DNA from: Bacteroidales bacterium
Lineage (GTDB): Bacteria > Bacteroidota > Bacteroidia > Bacteroidales > JAGONC01
NCBI GenBank assembly: GCA_028716265.1
Contig: JAQUQD010000013.1
Span: forward strand, 1 to 52,451
DNA length: 52,451 bases
Direction: 5' to 3'
The position numbers and the translations under genes are program-made. The notes beneath the pieces were generated by a model that had not been told where the DNA came from, did no database searches, and worked only from the letters and a program-made list of their open reading frames with translations. Positions 8,655-16,983 of the stretch are shown here, piece after piece (position 1 is the first letter of the stretch; each line of letters opens with the position of its first letter).

Positions 8655-9104
8655 TTATTCGGCAACAACCTCAAAGTTCAGTTTAACCTTGATATCCTTA
8701 TGAAGGTTGATCATCGCTTCATAGGTCCCTAATTCTTTGATACTATCGCCGTCGATGCTAATCTTTTTCCGGTCGATTTCATAGTTGAACTGTTCCTTGA
8801 TTGCCTCAGCGATCTGAATGGCATTTACCGAACCGTATATTTTCCCTGTGGGGGCAGCTTTGGCACCGATCTTCACGGTAAGGTTACCGAGCGCTTTCGC
8901 CAGCGTGTCGGCGTCCATACGTGTCTTGTTTTCCTTAAAGGCTTTTTGTTTTTGGATTTCGGCCACCATCTTTTTGTTGGATCCGGTGGCAGGAATGGCA
9001 AAACCTTTAGGGATCAAATAGTTTCGCCCATATCCATCTTTTACGTGGATGATCTCGTTCTCATAACCCAGGTTGGGTATGTCTTTTTTCAGAATAACTT
9101 CCAT
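8655..9104 (-). CDS. rplI: 50S ribosomal protein L9
   Basis: L9 binds 23S rRNA near the L1 stalk through its N-terminal domain. At 149 residues it has the normal family length. The signature start MEVILKKDIPNLGYENEIIHVKDGYGRNYLIPKGFAIPA is clear, followed by the long connecting helix and the C-terminal domain. It is the last gene of rpsF-rpsR-rplI, ten bases after rpsR, and is followed by a strong terminator. Standard and intact. Confidence 0.98.
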   Translation of the reverse strand: MEVILKKDIPNLGYENEIIHVKDGYGRNYLIPKGFAIPATGSNKKMVAEIQKQKAFKENKTRMDADTLAKALGNLTVKIGAKAAPTGKIYGSVNAIQIAEAIKEQFNYEIDRKKISIDGDSIKELGTYEAMINLHKDIKVKLNFEVVAE

Positions 9105-9114
9105 AGCATCCTCC

Positions 9115-9387
9115 TTATTTTAAAAGATCAGCAACATAGGGGAGTAAAGCCAGGTGCCTGGCTCTTTTGATCGCCTGAGCGACTTTCTTCTGGTACTTGG
9201 TAGAGGTGCCGGTTATCCTACGCGGAAGTATCTTGCCCTGCTCATTGACAAATTTCAGCAGGAAGTCGGCATCTTTATAGTCGATGTACTTGATCCTGTT
9301 CTTCTTGAAGCGGCAGTACTTCTTTTTTTTGATATCAACCGCAATGGGGGTTAGATATTTGATTTCTGTATTTCCCTGATTTGTCAT
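9115..9387 (-). CDS. rpsR: 30S ribosomal protein S18
   Basis: S18 pairs with S6 in the platform of the small subunit. The 90-residue protein shows the family core: [60 protein letters not shown]. It is in the middle of the S6-S18-L9 operon, 10 bases upstream of rplI and 19 bases behind rpsF, the typical bacterial order. No anomaly was seen. Confidence 0.98.
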   Translation of the reverse strand: MTNQGNTEIKYLTPIAVDIKKKKYCRFKKNRIKYIDYKDADFLLKFVNEQGKILPRRITGTSTKYQKKVAQAIKRARHLALLPYVADLLK

Positions 9388-9406
9388 CGCATTCTGGTAT
9401 TAAATG

Positions 9407-9781
9407 TTACGCCTCTGCATTTTCTTCAGTTTTAGGAAGTTCCGCTTCTTTCTTGCTGCGTCTTTTCTCATTATACACAACGGCGTGTTTATCGAGCCTG
9501 ACCGTGAGGTAGCGGATGACACGTTCATCGCGTTTGAAGTTGGTCTCGAGCTCTTTTACGATGGCTACATCGCTTTTGAACTCGATCAGATGGTAAAATC
9601 CGGTGGATTTTTTCTGTATGGGATATGCCAGTTTACGCAATCCCCAGTAGTTCTCATGGATGATCTCTGCACCCTTTTCTTTGAGAAAACTACTGAATTT
9701 AAGAACCGTTTCCTTCATCTGTTCTTCAGACAAAACGGGAGTCATAATGAAAACGGTTTCATACTGGTTGATCATCTTCAA
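9407..9781 (-). CDS. rpsF: 30S ribosomal protein S6
   Basis: S6 is the partner of S18 on the 16S rRNA platform. It has 124 residues and begins [42 protein letters not shown] is the central family stretch, and an acidic tail (PKTEENAEA) closes the protein. It is the first gene of the operon; a consensus promoter lies 40 bases upstream. Autoregulation through an S6:S18 mRNA leader is known in many bacteria, but I did not identify the structure here. Confidence 0.98.
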   Translation of the reverse strand: MKMINQYETVFIMTPVLSEEQMKETVLKFSSFLKEKGAEIIHENYWGLRKLAYPIQKKSTGFYHLIEFKSDVAIVKELETNFKRDERVIRYLTVRLDKHAVVYNEKRRSKKEAELPKTEENAEA

Positions 9782-9820
9782 TAGTTTAGATTAAGGATTA
9801 AGGTATTTAAAAATGGAGTG

Positions 9821-9851
9821 CAAAAGTAGGAATAATTTGATTAATAGCCAA
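9821..9851 (-). promoter_or_regulatory. promoter of rpsF-rpsR-rplI
   Basis: Minus strand: TTG (9849-9851), 20 bases, TACTTTTG (9821-9828). It is a consensus Bacteroidota promoter, located between the wecB stop and the rpsF start, 40 bases before the rpsF ATG. Confidence 0.68.
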
Positions 9852-9865
9852 ACTGTGCTGAAATT

Positions 9866-11011
9866 TTATCCAAGGCAATCCAGCATGGTCCGGCAAATGA
9901 ACGATGCAGCGTGTCCGTCGCCGAAGATGGGAGGGAAGGAAAGGGCAGGGGACGACTCAAACCGTTGGTAGGCTTTCCTAATCTTTTTGGGATCTGCATC
10001 AGCCAGGATGGCCGACCGCGTGGCAGTGATCTCTTTCCATTCGGTTTCTGCCCTGAGGATGATGCAGGGTTTGCCGAAGAAGTATGCTTCCTTCTGCACG
10101 CCGCCTGAATCGGTCAATATCAGATGGGCATTTTTTTCAAGAACCAGCATGTCGAAGTACGCAACGGGCGTGGCCAGGATGCATTCTCCGGCCATAAGTG
10201 CTTTCAATAATGGATCGGGCACTGACTTTCTGAGTAGGGAGGATGTCCGTGGATGCAGAGGGACGATGGTTTTTTTGCCCGACGCGTGCGTGATTTCGAG
10301 AAGGGCAGTGAACAGGTTGGTCAACCGTGCGGGATCGTCTGTGTTTTGTGCGCGGTGGAGCGTGGCCAGGTGATACCGGCCAGGTTCCAGCCCATACTCT
10401 TCAAGGATCCGTGATCTTTCTTCGGCAAGAGCCTGGAAATGAAGGCAGTTGTCGTACATCACGTCTCCGCAATGATAGATCACGGGATGATCGGGGTCGT
10501 GGAAAGCGCCCCGATGATGAACAAGTCCCTCCTTTTTCAGATTGCGCATCCCTGTTTCGGTGGGTGTAAACAGAAGAGTGGAAACGTGGTCACTGAGTAC
10601 CCGGTTGATCTCTTCCGGCATGGACTTGTCGTAGGAGCGCATACCTGCCTCGACATGGATGACAGGGATATGAAGTTTGGAGGCGGCCAGTGCGCCGGCC
10701 AGGGTGGAATTGGTATCGCCATATACCAGCACGGCATCAGGAGGATTGGTCAGGAACTCCTTTTCCAGGAGGCTGATCATCAATGCAGTTTGCTTCCCAT
10801 GACTGTGAGAGCCCACGGCCAGGTTTACCTCAGGACGGGGCAGCTGAAGCTCTTCAAAGAACACTTCCGACATTTCATGGTCATAATGCTGACCTGTATG
10901 GATGATGCGCTCGGTTATTTCCGGGGAAAAGATTTCCCTGACCGCACGGCTCACCGCTGCAGCTTTAATGAACTGAGGTCTAGCTCCGACCACTGTTGTA
11001 AGATGCATCAT
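9866..11011 (-). CDS. wecB: UDP-N-acetylglucosamine 2-epimerase (non-hydrolysing)
   Basis: This enzyme interconverts UDP-GlcNAc and UDP-ManNAc, a precursor for surface polysaccharides. It has 381 residues, the usual length for a single epimerase. Seen motifs are the N-terminal VGARPQFIKAAAVSRA, HTGQHYDHEMSEVFFEEL, VYGDTNSTLAGALAA, HVEAGMRSYDKSMPEEINR and DSGGVQKEAYFFGKPCI near the C-terminus. Its ATG overlaps the radC stop (the two share 11008-11011), so it is probably translated from the same message. No other ManNAc gene is visible here. Substrate specificity follows the family and is not proven by sequence alone. Confidence 0.92.
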   Translation of the reverse strand: MMHLTTVVGARPQFIKAAAVSRAVREIFSPEITERIIHTGQHYDHEMSEVFFEELQLPRPEVNLAVGSHSHGKQTALMISLLEKEFLTNPPDAVLVYGDTNSTLAGALAASKLHIPVIHVEAGMRSYDKSMPEEINRVLSDHVSTLLFTPTETGMRNLKKEGLVHHRGAFHDPDHPVIYHCGDVMYDNCLHFQALAEERSRILEEYGLEPGRYHLATLHRAQNTDDPARLTNLFTALLEITHASGKKTIVPLHPRTSSLLRKSVPDPLLKALMAGECILATPVAYFDMLVLEKNAHLILTDSGGVQKEAYFFGKPCIILRAETEWKEITATRSAILADADPKKIRKAYQRFESSPALSFPPIFGDGHAASFICRTMLDCLG

Positions 11012-11697
11012 ACCATCATGTTCTCATCTGCAAAGCTAAAATAATTCTCTTCACCGATAATGATATGATCCAAAATTTGAATGTCCAGGAGTGCTCCGGC
11101 GTGTATCAGTTTCTTGGTCAGGGTAATGTCTGCCTGGCTGGGTTCCACGTTACCCGAGGGGTGGTTATGGCACAGGATGAGCGAGGAGGCGAACCGGTCA
11201 ATGGCGACCTTGAAGATGCGTTTGGGGTCGGCTACGGTCCCCGCAGTGCCTCCTTCGCTGATCTTTTCCTGGCCTACGATCTTATTGGCCCTGTCCAGCA
11301 GGAGCAGCCAGAATCCCTCGTATTTTTTTTCAGCCAGTTCGACCTGGAAGAACTCGAAGACATCTTTGCTCGATTGGATCTTTTTCCGCTGGATCACTTC
11401 AGAACCCCTTCTGCGGCGCCCCAGCTCCAGTGCGGCAATGATGGTGATGGCCTTCGCCTGTCCAATACCCCGGAAATGCATCAGTTCGCTGATCTGCATC
11501 TTCGAGAGTTCGATCAGGTTGTTCCGGGATTCAATAAGGATCGTTTTTGCCAGATCCAGTGCCGATTGATTCCGGGATCCCGTACCCAGAAGGATGGCCA
11601 GCAATTCAGCGTCGCTGAGCGAATGCTTGCCCTTGATCAGCAGCTTTTCGCGTGGCCGGTCATCCTCGGCCCATTTGCTGATGGGTAGGTGGTTCAT
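11008..11697 (-). CDS. radC: RadC family JAB domain protein
   Basis: This is a 229-residue protein of the RadC/UPF0758 family. The N-terminal half has a helix-hairpin-helix (LMHFRGIGQAKAITIIAALELGRR). The C-terminal JAB domain holds the metal-binding signature LILCHNHPSGNVEPSQAD. The biological role of the family is unsettled; the old DNA-repair name for radC came from a misassigned mutation in E. coli. Its end overlaps wecB by four bases (ATGA arrangement), implying translational coupling. It is a complete chromosomal copy, not one of the shorter mobile-element RadC proteins. Confidence 0.93.
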   Translation of the reverse strand: MNHLPISKWAEDDRPREKLLIKGKHSLSDAELLAILLGTGSRNQSALDLAKTILIESRNNLIELSKMQISELMHFRGIGQAKAITIIAALELGRRRRGSEVIQRKKIQSSKDVFEFFQVELAEKKYEGFWLLLLDRANKIVGQEKISEGGTAGTVADPKRIFKVAIDRFASSLILCHNHPSGNVEPSQADITLTKKLIHAGALLDIQILDHIIIGEENYFSFADENMMV

Positions 11698-11867
11698 GGG
11701 AACTCTGTTTACCTGTTAATACGGAAACAGACAAAATGTTACCCTGTGGGAAAGAGGTTCCATCACAGAACATTCGAAGTGGAATTAGAACTGGAAGGAG
11801 AAAGAGAATGAAGAAAGGAAAGAAGAAATAGGAATGAAGGCTTTGTGCTTCAATGCATCGCAATAGG

Positions 11868-12122
11868 CTATTGCAGCTCGTTGAGATGCCTGGTAAGGCT
11901 CGATTTGAGGTTGCCGGCCTTGTTCTTGTGCACAAGAAGCCGCTTGGAATTTTTGTCGATCAGGCTGATGAGGCCGGGCAACTTTTCCTCGGCAGATTTT
12001 TTGTCGGTCAATGCCCTGAAATCCCTAACCGCATTGCGCATGGTCTTGGCAAAGTAACGGTTATTGGTTTTCTTTTTCTCGGTCTGCCGGATTCTTTTCA
12101 GTGAAGACTTGTGATTCGCCAT
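11868..12122 (-). CDS. rpsT: 30S ribosomal protein S20
   Basis: S20 binds 16S rRNA and is usually monocistronic. The 84-residue, very basic helical protein starts MANHKSSLKRIRQTEKKKTNNRY, the family hallmark, and ends with the helix containing KNKAGNLKSSLTRHLN. It lies 18 bases downstream of tRNA-Glu on the same strand, so the two probably share a transcript. The 170 bases after its stop hold a purine-rich tract on the plus strand (11793-11838) and nothing coding that I can support. Confidence 0.97.
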   Translation of the reverse strand: MANHKSSLKRIRQTEKKKTNNRYFAKTMRNAVRDFRALTDKKSAEEKLPGLISLIDKNSKRLLVHKNKAGNLKSSLTRHLNELQ

Positions 12123-12140
12123 TTCCTTACATCTTTTGAT

Positions 12141-12215
12141 TGGTAGCCCGTAGGGGAATCGAACCCCTGTTACCAGGATGAAAACCTGACGTCCTAACCC
12201 CTAGACGAACGGGCC
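12141..12215 (-). tRNA. tRNA-Glu (anticodon TTC)
   Basis: The full cloverleaf can be read on the minus strand. The acceptor stem is GGCCCGT/ACGGGCT with a G-T closing pair, the seven-base anticodon loop TTTTCAT gives anticodon TTC, the T arm is GGGGTTCGATTCCCC, and the 3' CCA is encoded (12141-12143). Length is 75 bases including CCA. Confidence 0.96.
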
Positions 12216-12240
12216 GTTTTTGCTGGTAAAAACAGGAGTG

Positions 12241-12267
12241 CAAAAGTAGAGATATTTTTTTTACAAA
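12241..12267 (-). promoter_or_regulatory. promoter of tRNA-Glu and rpsT
   Basis: Minus strand TACTTTTG at 12241-12248, with TTTG at 12264-12267 upstream. The spacer of 15 is shorter than usual. It lies 25 bases from the tRNA 5' end. The -7 box equals the one of the rpsF operon. Confidence 0.5.
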
Positions 12268-12328
12268 AAGAAATTTATATAAAAAATATTAAGAGGCTCG
12301 GAACGATGGCAATGAGTATCTTGATAAA

Positions 12329-12409
12329 TTGTTCAATTGTTCTATTGTTCAATTGTTCTATTGCTAATTGCCAATTGCCAATTGCCAATTGCCAGTTGCC
12401 AACTACCTA
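12329..12409. repeat. octamer then heptamer tandem repeat
   Basis: Four octamers (TTGTTCAA and TTGTTCTA alternating, 12329-12360) are followed by heptamers of the TTGCCAA type (12361-12402) and a CTACCTA end. The last heptamer contains the TAG stop of the minus-strand gene at 12403, so read from that gene the heptamers come first and the octamers second. The same order of modules is found after the gene ending at 49054. Confidence 0.85.
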
Positions 12410-13098
12410 CCGCTCTCAAACTCCGCATGATCTCCCTGGAACCGGAATCCCAGCCGCTTGCCGGTTTTGATGAGCATGCTGTCGAGTGTGGTCCGCATCT
12501 CATCTACGGTTACCTCTTTCACTGCGTCGAACGGTGGTGTCAGCAGGTCGAAATTGATGGTGTAAAGGATCGAAGACTCGATGATCTGTCGGGCTGCTTC
12601 CCTGTTGATCACCGTATTGCCAAAGTTGTTGAACAAAAAACCGATCTCACGTTTTCCCTCGATGAAATAATGCATATCCTTGTTGATAAAAACTCGTCCG
12701 ATAAGGTAGCCGATATCGTTGACACGGTTGTATTTGAATGAATCGGAGAGGAAATTGTAAATGTTGATCACTCCGCAGAAGGACCGATCCTTATCTTCCC
12801 TGACGTATGGAGTCTTCATGACCTCATGGTATCGGGAGAACTCGAAGACATTGGTATGCATGACAAAGAGCAGGATGTCGCCGGCAAATTTCAGTTCCAT
12901 CTGAAATTCACCTTTGTCCGTGAACTCAAAAGGGATATTGGATTTGTCGCGTGCGGTCCTTTGGGAATATTCCTGGGCCATTTCGCGAATGATGTTCTTG
13001 AATTCCTGGAATGTCCGGTAGGTATTTCGGTAGACCTGTTGTTTGAGGGAACCTTTTTTGATCAGGCTGTTGAAGACCTCTTCGTATTTTCCTTTCAT
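12403..13098 (-). CDS. conserved protein of unknown function
   Basis: This is a 231-residue soluble protein without signal peptide or membrane segments that I can see. I take the ATG at 13098 (MKGKYEEVFNSLIKKG); a longer frame exists but would run into porT. The sequence is rich in aromatic and acidic residues (FEFSRYHEVMK, FSDSFKYNRVNDIGYLIGRVFINKD, IGFLFNNFGNTVINREAARQIIESS). I recognise no domain. It follows porT by 55 bases in the aspC-hldA-porT run and is probably its last gene. The final codons (Gly-Arg-stop) lie inside a heptamer repeat, so the C-terminus may have been set by the repeat. Confidence 0.75.
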   Translation of the reverse strand: MKGKYEEVFNSLIKKGSLKQQVYRNTYRTFQEFKNIIREMAQEYSQRTARDKSNIPFEFTDKGEFQMELKFAGDILLFVMHTNVFEFSRYHEVMKTPYVREDKDRSFCGVINIYNFLSDSFKYNRVNDIGYLIGRVFINKDMHYFIEGKREIGFLFNNFGNTVINREAARQIIESSILYTINFDLLTPPFDAVKEVTVDEMRTTLDSMLIKTGKRLGFRFQGDHAEFESGR

Positions 13099-13153
13099 GG
13101 TTATGAAAATTAAATCATTATTGACGGTATGCAGCGGATAGACCGGGGCAACT

Positions 13154-14017
13154 CTATTCAAACGTGAATGTAAGCTGGAAAATCTTTGACCGGAGCTCTT
13201 CGATCGAATCGGTGTAAATATTGTCCTCTCTTTCCAGGATGTCCTTGAATCCATATCCCATTTTCAGTTCCACGCCAAACTTGAAATAGGTGGTGTAAAA
13301 ATCAAATCCGATACCTCCTTCGGCCAGCAGATCATTCATGCTGATCTTCACATGCTTGTTCTCAGCTTCATCGGCCATTTTTTTGGATTCCTTGGCAAGA
13401 TCCAGCGAATATTTCATTCCGGCAAGGACATACACGCGGGTATTCTGGATCCGCATGGCTTTGTATTTAATATGGATTGGAAATTCAACAAGTGTTGAAT
13501 ACACTTTTTTATCAGATACCAACGTGTCGGGTGAGAAGCCTGGTAAGTTCTGGTCATCATATTCAATCTCGTAGACAAGGTCACGTTCTCCAAAGGCGAG
13601 GTCGGGGACGAACCTGAGGTCAAAGTAGTCTCCCAGCCTGAGGTTAGAAACAATCCCGATAGTAAAACCAAACGATGCCTTGCTGTCGAGGGAAAGCACC
13701 CGGGCGCTGTCAGCCACGAAGATATCCGGGACGTATTGTTTTTTGAACCAGATTTCCTCCAGGTTGTCCACTGGTTTGAGGGAAAAGAACATCTGGTTCA
13801 TGGCCAGGGTAAATCCGAAGTGATAGGGCGCGTTGTCGAATTTCTGCAGGTTGGGTACCTTGTTTACCTGCGTCCATCCGTTCAATGAGTAAAGCATCAG
13901 GGCAATCAGCAAACGGATGGATATGGTTGAAATGTCCTTCAATGATATCGGTTTGAATTTCTTTACAAAACGGCTCGGGGAGAGATTTATTTTTAACTGG
14001 CTGGCAAAGGTAGGCAA
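13154..14017 (-). CDS. porT: PorT family outer-membrane protein (T9SS)
   Basis: PorT is an outer-membrane beta-barrel protein required for the type IX secretion system of Bacteroidota. The gene encodes up to 287 residues. A basic start is followed by a signal-like helix (ISIRLLIALMLYSLNGWTQ), then a barrel-like sequence of alternating strands. Family stretches are PYHFGFTLAMNQ, GIVSNLRLGDYFDLRFVPDLAFGERDLVY, LVEFPIHIKYKA, GIGFDFYTTYFKFGVELKMGYG and the C-terminal IEELRSKIFQLTFTFE ending in Phe-Glu. The true start may be a later codon. It begins 10 bases after hldA and likely shares its message. Three T9SS-tagged proteins occur elsewhere in this window, which fits. Confidence 0.88.
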   Translation of the reverse strand: MPTFASQLKINLSPSRFVKKFKPISLKDISTISIRLLIALMLYSLNGWTQVNKVPNLQKFDNAPYHFGFTLAMNQMFFSLKPVDNLEEIWFKKQYVPDIFVADSARVLSLDSKASFGFTIGIVSNLRLGDYFDLRFVPDLAFGERDLVYEIEYDDQNLPGFSPDTLVSDKKVYSTLVEFPIHIKYKAMRIQNTRVYVLAGMKYSLDLAKESKKMADEAENKHVKISMNDLLAEGGIGFDFYTTYFKFGVELKMGYGFKDILEREDNIYTDSIEELRSKIFQLTFTFE

Positions 14018-14027
14018 ATTTTCCTGA

Positions 14028-15041
14028 CTATGGTGCCAGATGCATCAATTCATTCAGAAGGCGTGCTTTGTCGATGGGGACCACTCCAACCGATTCGCAG
14101 ACCAGTCCTCCGGCAAGGTTTGAGACCGTGGCGATGTCGAGGGGTATCATTTTCAACGCAAGGCACAATGCAGCCAGGCTGATCACCGTATCTCCTGCAC
14201 CGGAAACGTCGGCGATGCTCCTGACATAAGCGGGGACTGAATGTGTGATATAGGCATGTACACCCATCCGGGAGCTGATGAATACACCTTTATCCGAGAG
14301 GGTGACCAGCATGTGGTCGATGTCTTGTTTTTTCTGGAACGCCTGAACAGCTTCACGAAGATGGTCCGTGTCGTCGGGATCGAAGTCGATCTTCAGGCCT
14401 TCAATGAGCTCTTTCAGATTCGGTTTGAACATGGCTACGGATCGATATTCGCTGAAGTTGCGCTTTTTCGGATCGACGGCTACGGGTATGTGCAACTCGC
14501 CTGCCCGTGATGTGATCTTCTGGATCACTTTATCGGTGAGCACTCCTTTGTTGTAATCCTGTATGATAATGATATCCACAGGACATGTCTTAACCAGCTG
14601 AGTGAACCGCTGGAGCAGGTCTTCGGTTTCCCTGGCATGCAAATCCGTATCGTTTTCCTCATCCACTCTCAGCATTTGGTAGTTGTTGCCGATGATGCGG
14701 AATTTGGTGGTAGTGATCCGATCCCTGCTCCGAACGATGCCTTCGGTGGTCAGCTCTTCTTTTTCAAGTAGCTGCAGGAATTCATCCCCTTTGGGGTCAT
14801 TGCCGATGACCGAGCACAGGATGGGATGACTGCCGATGGCTTTGATGTTCAGGGCGACATTGGCAGCACCTCCCAACAGGCTTACCCTCCGGTTGACGGT
14901 TACGATGGGTACGGGAGCTTCCGGTGAGATCCGGTCCACCTTTCCCCAGATGTAGGAATCAATCATCACATCACCGACAATCAGTACGTTGAGACTGGCT
15001 GCCTCATTGAAATACTTTTTGATATCTTTTTTGCCAAGCAT
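14028..15041 (-). CDS. hldA: D-glycero-beta-D-manno-heptose-7-phosphate kinase
   Basis: This ribokinase/PfkB-family kinase phosphorylates heptose-7-phosphate at C1 in ADP-heptose synthesis for lipopolysaccharide core. The 337-residue protein carries VLIVGDVMIDSYIWGKVDRISPEAPVPI, the sugar-binding LLGGAANVALNIKAIGSHP, FRIIGNNYQMLRVDEEN and the catalytic DVSGAGDTVISLAAL. It covers only the kinase half; the nucleotidyltransferase domain fused to it in E. coli HldE is missing and must be encoded elsewhere. The partner epimerase hldD is at 23831. It is placed between aspC and porT in a same-strand run. Confidence 0.9.
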   Translation of the reverse strand: MLGKKDIKKYFNEAASLNVLIVGDVMIDSYIWGKVDRISPEAPVPIVTVNRRVSLLGGAANVALNIKAIGSHPILCSVIGNDPKGDEFLQLLEKEELTTEGIVRSRDRITTTKFRIIGNNYQMLRVDEENDTDLHARETEDLLQRFTQLVKTCPVDIIIIQDYNKGVLTDKVIQKITSRAGELHIPVAVDPKKRNFSEYRSVAMFKPNLKELIEGLKIDFDPDDTDHLREAVQAFQKKQDIDHMLVTLSDKGVFISSRMGVHAYITHSVPAYVRSIADVSGAGDTVISLAALCLALKMIPLDIATVSNLAGGLVCESVGVVPIDKARLLNELMHLAP

Positions 15042-15071
15042 AGGAAGTGATTGATGGCGTTTGATATTCTG

Positions 15072-16274
15072 TTAACTCAGTTCAGTCACTGCCTGACGGA
15101 TGCGGATCATGGCTTCTGTGAGCTGTTCCACGGATGTGGCGTAGGATATCCTGATGCAATCAGGATCCCCGAACGCAGTCCCGGGGACGGTAGCGACGAA
15201 CACCTTGTTGAGTATGTAATTGCATAGATCGTCACTGCTTCTGATCTGGGTTGTACCTGCTCTTTTATCGATGAGCTGACGGATGTTCGGGAAGACGTAA
15301 AATGCTCCTTCCGGTACATTGGTCCGGAATCCGGGTATCGTGTTGAGTTCTTTGATCACCAGGTCGCGCCTTTCCCTGAAGGCATGGATCATCGTGCGAA
15401 GGTCCCTGCTTTCTCTGGGATCGGTCAGTAATGCGCTGAGTGCTGCCCGTTGCGCGATGCTGCTCGTCCCGGAGGTCATCTGACCCTGGAGCTTATCGCA
15501 TGCTGCCGCGATCTCCCGAGGCGCGCCCATGTAACCCAGCCTCCAGCCCGTCATGGCAAAACCCTTGGAAACACCGTTCACCGTAACGACCTTGTCCCTG
15601 ATGAAATCAAACTGTGCAATGCTTTCATTCGTGCCTGTAAAATTGATGAGCTCATAGATCTCATCCGAGATGATATACAGCTCCTCCCTGGAAGAGAGGA
15701 CCATGGCAATCTCCTGGAGCTCTTTTTTGGTATACACCGAACCTGTGGGATTACAGGGGCTGCTGAAGATCATCAGCCGTGTCCTGTCCGTCAGTGCATT
15801 TTCGATCTGCCGTGCGGTCACCTTGAAATCATTTTCGATCAGGGCAGGGATGTACACCGGGATGCCCTGTGCCAGCTTTACCAGCTCACGGTAGCTCACC
15901 CAGTAGGGGGCGGGCAGGAGGACCTCATCACCAGGATTGACCAGGCAAAGTACCGCATTGGCAATGGAATGTTTCGCCCCTGCCGAGACCACGATCTGCT
16001 CGGCGGTAAAATCCAGGTTGTTATCCCGTTTGAACTTAAGGCAGATGGCATCGCGAAGATCTTTGTACCCGGGAACGGGAGAATAGAAGGTATAATTCAG
16101 GTCAATGGCATTTTTAGCAGCCTGCTTGATATAATCCGGAGTATAGAAATCCGGCTCCCCGATGCTCAGATTGATCACATGATTGCCCCGTGCAGCCAAT
16201 TCCCTGCACATCCTCGACATGGCGAGGGTTTCGGATTCAGATAAACCGTTCACTCTGTCAGACAAACGTATCAT
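15072..16274 (-). CDS. aspC: aspartate aminotransferase, class I
   Basis: This is a PLP-dependent aminotransferase, 400 residues, of the type that moves the amino group between aspartate and 2-oxoglutarate. Typical pieces are LSIGEPDFYTPDYIKQAA, PAPYWVSYRELVKLAQG, SSPCNPTGSVYTKKEL and YIISDEIYELINF. The Schiff-base lysine lies in VNGVSKGFAMTGWRLGY, and the substrate-carboxylate arginine in CIRISYATS. It matches bacterial subgroup Ib enzymes. It is the first gene of the minus-strand run aspC-hldA-porT-unknown, with a TAnnTTTG box about 46 bases upstream. Exact amino-acid preference cannot be fixed from sequence. Confidence 0.92.
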   Translation of the reverse strand: MIRLSDRVNGLSESETLAMSRMCRELAARGNHVINLSIGEPDFYTPDYIKQAAKNAIDLNYTFYSPVPGYKDLRDAICLKFKRDNNLDFTAEQIVVSAGAKHSIANAVLCLVNPGDEVLLPAPYWVSYRELVKLAQGIPVYIPALIENDFKVTARQIENALTDRTRLMIFSSPCNPTGSVYTKKELQEIAMVLSSREELYIISDEIYELINFTGTNESIAQFDFIRDKVVTVNGVSKGFAMTGWRLGYMGAPREIAAACDKLQGQMTSGTSSIAQRAALSALLTDPRESRDLRTMIHAFRERRDLVIKELNTIPGFRTNVPEGAFYVFPNIRQLIDKRAGTTQIRSSDDLCNYILNKVFVATVPGTAFGDPDCIRISYATSVEQLTEAMIRIRQAVTELS

Positions 16275-16319
16275 TACCAGTTCAGTTTTATGAAAAAAAT
16301 TACATTGTTAGCGGATGAA

Positions 16320-16327
16320 CAAAGGTA
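16320..16327 (-). promoter_or_regulatory. -7 box of the aspC promoter
   Basis: Minus strand TACCTTTG, 46 bases before the aspC ATG. No clear TTG lies at the expected -33 distance. It is back-to-back with the plus-strand box at 16352. Confidence 0.42.
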
Positions 16328-16351
16328 GAGAAAATAATCGTTCCGAATGAT

Positions 16352-16359
16352 TATCTTTG
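16352..16359 (+). promoter_or_regulatory. -7 box upstream of the 173-residue gene
   Basis: Plus strand TATCTTTG, 25 bases before the ATG at 16385. A matching TTG upstream is not evident. Confidence 0.42.
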
Positions 16360-16384
16360 ATGCACAAATTATACCAGCCACCTT

Positions 16385-16906
16385 ATGGAAACTTTCCTTG
16401 ACATTGCCAAATACATCCTGCCATCCCTTGTGGTACTGGTCACAGCCTATCTTGTGATACGTTCCTTCCTGGAGAATGAACAGAGGAATTTGGAAGCGGA
16501 ACGCCGTACCGGATGGGACAAAACACTTCTCTCACTCCGTTTACAGGCCTATGAGCGGATGATCCTTTACCTGGAACGGATCACGCCGGCCAATCTGATC
16601 ATGAGAGTGTCGAAGCCGGAAATGGATGCCGAACAACTTCAAACGGTGATGGTCCGGACCATTCGGGAGGAATTCGATCACAACCTGTCCCAGCAGCTGT
16701 ACCTTTCCGACGAAGCCTGGGGCCAGATCAAAAAAGCCAGGGAGGACCTGATCCGGATGATCAACACAGCCGCAACACGGATTGAGCTAAATGCTCCGTC
16801 GCATGAACTGGCATCGGTCCTTTTCGGGGACCTCCAAAAGGAAGATGATCTCCCTTATGAAAAGGCTATCCGCTTGCTTAAGAAAGAATTCAGGGAGATG
16901 AAATAA
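16385..16906 (+). CDS. membrane-anchored protein of unknown function
   Basis: The 173-residue protein has one N-terminal helix (about 10-28, YILPSLVVLVTAYLVIRSF). A charged, probably helical cytoplasmic part follows (LRLQAYERMILYLERITPANLI, then a helix with IREEFDHNLSQQLYLSDEAW). The last third, PYEKAIRLLKKEFREMK, is amphipathic. I recognise no named family. It stands alone between divergent aspC and the EamA gene. The regular helix-like composition and good length suggest a real, conserved scaffold-like protein, but the function is unknown. Confidence 0.75.
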   Translation: METFLDIAKYILPSLVVLVTAYLVIRSFLENEQRNLEAERRTGWDKTLLSLRLQAYERMILYLERITPANLIMRVSKPEMDAEQLQTVMVRTIREEFDHNLSQQLYLSDEAWGQIKKAREDLIRMINTAATRIELNAPSHELASVLFGDLQKEDDLPYEKAIRLLKKEFREMK

Positions 16907-16983
16907 AAAAACCACTACTTTTGGATTTTCCGTGGTTCATGGTAATGATACCATTGTATAACGGATCCTTAGTATAAAACTCT

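Noticed and set aside
15450-16244. 264-codon open frame antisense to aspC
   Set aside because: Shadow frame; aspC carries the PLP lysine motif and complete family sequence.
16910-16938. AACCAC...GTGGTT hairpin after the 173-residue gene as a terminator
   Set aside because: Short stem with a long loop and no following T-run; not strong enough to call.
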